DNA from: Legionellales bacterium
GTDB lineage: Bacteria > Pseudomonadota > Gammaproteobacteria > Legionellales > Legionellaceae
Direction of reading: 5' to 3'
NCBI GenBank assembly: GCA_003489505.1
Contig: DNMA01000137.1
Coordinates: forward strand, 1 to 6,831
DNA length: 6,831 nucleotides
The notes beneath the pieces were generated by a model. It ran no database searches and was not told the DNA's origin. It saw nothing but the letters and a program-made list of their open reading frames with translations. Below are positions 6,404 to 6,831 of the stretch, in pieces (positions within the stretch are counted from its first letter, which is position 1; each line of letters starts with the position of its first letter). The position numbers were made by a program, and so were the translations under genes.

Positions 6404-6454
6404 AAAACACCCTTGTATTTTAGCATTTTTTTTGACAAAATACAGGGGTGTTTT
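6404..6454. repeat. Inverted repeat pair, probable operator of the ATPase gene
   Basis: The 18-base box AAAACACCCTTGTATTTT (6404-6421) and the box at 6437-6454 are reverse complements at 17 of 18 positions, separated by 15 bases. Each box is also an imperfect dyad of the form AAAAyAC-N4-GTrTTTT, so the pair reads as two operator sites whose centres are 33 bases apart, about three helical turns. Flanks are shared as well: both boxes are preceded by TTGAC and followed by AGCA on the plus strand. The right box contains the predicted -10 of the ATPase promoter, and the left box lies between the predicted start of transcription and the ATG. This fits a repressor binding site, possibly autoregulatory; the regulator is not identified. 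Confidence 0.7.
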
Positions 6455-6465
6455 AGCAGAATCAA
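6437..6465 (-). promoter_or_regulatory. Probable sigma-70 promoter of the ATPase gene
   Basis: On the minus strand TTGATT (6460-6465) and TATTTT (6437-6442) are separated by exactly 17 bases, putting the transcription start near 6430 and giving a leader of about 45 bases. The -10 and most of the spacer lie within the right-hand inverted-repeat box, so occupancy of that box would block the promoter. Confidence 0.5.
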
Positions 6466-6492
6466 CTTTTAAGTCACACAAAATCACTAAAG

Positions 6493-6523
6493 TTGACAAC
6501 CTTTTACACAGAAGGTCTATACT
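6493..6523 (+). promoter_or_regulatory. Probable sigma-70 promoter of the small secreted-protein gene
   Basis: A perfect TTGACA -35 (6493-6498) is followed by TATACT (6518-6523) at a 19-base spacing, or by TCTATA (6516-6521) at the preferred 17. Transcription would begin around 6530, about 20 bases before the chosen ATG at 6552. It is divergent from, and does not overlap, the ATPase promoter and its operator. Confidence 0.55.
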
Positions 6524-6551
6524 TAAATTGTAAAGAAGTATGGAGTTGATG

Positions 6552-6791
6552 ATGAACAAATTAATCGTGTTTTTAATGGTTTCTTTCCTCAGCAGTCTAT
6601 GCTTTGCAGATGAATGTAAGAAAGAGTGCAATCTAAAATATCAACTCAATCATTCTCAGCTAATCAAATTATGCGATGACAATAAACGAGGACTTATTGC
6701 TAAACAAATTTGCATCAGTAAAGCACAGCAAAAAGCGAATAAAGACCATAGAAAATGTCTGGAAAAATGTCCAAAGATTAAAGAATCTTAA
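6552..6791 (+). CDS. Small secreted six-cysteine protein, unknown function
   Basis: This 79-residue protein is not one I recognise. It begins with a clear signal peptide, MNKLIVFLMVSFLSSLCFA, with likely signal peptidase I cleavage before Asp20; the Cys17 context SSLC is not a lipobox. The mature 60 residues are lysine-rich, probably helical, and contain six cysteines at 22, 26, 41, 54, 69 and 73. Their spacing is C-x3-C-x14-C-x12-C-x14-C-x3-C, an exact mirror, which fits two antiparallel helices joined at about residues 42-47 and held by three nested disulfides in the periplasm or outside. I chose ATG 6552 because GGAG (6542-6545) lies six bases upstream; in-frame ATGs at 6540 and 6549 are less well placed. 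It is divergent from the ATPase gene and followed by the start of a terminator. Confidence 0.8.
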   Translation: MNKLIVFLMVSFLSSLCFADECKKECNLKYQLNHSQLIKLCDDNKRGLIAKQICISKAQQKANKDHRKCLEKCPKIKES

Positions 6792-6811
6792 ATGATGATA
6801 AAATTTAAGAT

Positions 6812-6831
6812 AAAAAAAACCCGCCGAAGCG
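6812..6831 (+). terminator. Left half of an intrinsic terminator, cut by the window end
   Basis: A run of eight A residues (6812-6819) is followed by CCCGC (6820-6824), a CGAA tetraloop (6825-6828) and GCG (6829-6831), which pairs with the inner CGC. The expected final GG and T-run would lie just past the window. The A-run on the left means it could also terminate a minus-strand gene coming from the right. It begins about 20 bases after the stop of the small secreted-protein gene. Confidence 0.6.

Noticed and set aside
6594..6602. Lipobox at Cys17 of the small secreted protein.
   Set aside because: The residues before Cys17 are Ser-Ser-Leu, with Leu at -1, which does not fit a lipobox; cleavage after Ala19 is more likely.
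6386..6631. An 82-codon N-terminal extension of the ATPase frame, open to 6631.
   Set aside because: It overlaps the signal-peptide region of the divergent small gene, runs through the promoter and inverted repeats, has no family-like sequence, and the ATG at 6385 has a good ribosome-binding site.

Overview
The window looks like chromosome from a low-GC gammaproteobacterium. The support is a GroES/GroEL pair behind a textbook sigma-32 promoter, a three-domain DsbD, a LapA-LapB pair, and recognisable UbiC and HolD-like proteins. An intracellular or Legionella-like lineage would fit the AT-richness and the GroES sequence, but the sequence seen here does not settle the genus.

Layout. Positions 1-438 hold the groES-groEL heat-shock operon on the minus strand; groEL runs off the left edge. 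A 181-base divergent region (439-619) holds the sigma-32 promoter for groES and, facing the other way, a likely vegetative promoter for dsbD. The dsbD gene (620-2212, plus) encodes the inner-membrane protein that passes reducing power to the periplasm. It converges, with a 12-base gap, on a tightly packed minus-strand cluster read from 4970 down to 2225: lapA, lapB, a probable holD (DNA polymerase III psi), a FimT/GspH-like pseudopilin and a divergent ubiC (chorismate-pyruvate lyase). The last four overlap by 1 to 25 bases, so they are probably one coupled transcript joining LPS regulation, replication, type IV pilus/secretion and ubiquinone synthesis.

Upstream of lapA is an accessory-looking gene for an AAA_14/DUF4143 ATPase (5033-6385, minus). 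Its promoter is embedded in a pair of near-identical inverted boxes that look like an operator. Divergent from it is a small gene (6552-6791, plus) for a secreted, six-cysteine protein of about 60 mature residues. Its cysteines are placed with exact mirror symmetry (spacing 3-14-12-14-3), as expected of an alpha-hairpin clamped by three nested disulfides. The start of a terminator hairpin follows and is cut by the window end.

The most unusual items are the symmetric cysteine protein, the operator-like dyad in front of the DUF4143 ATPase, and the mixed lapAB-holD-fimT-ubiC operon. No tRNA, rRNA, CRISPR array or insertion sequence was seen. No stretch over 300 bases lacks a gene.
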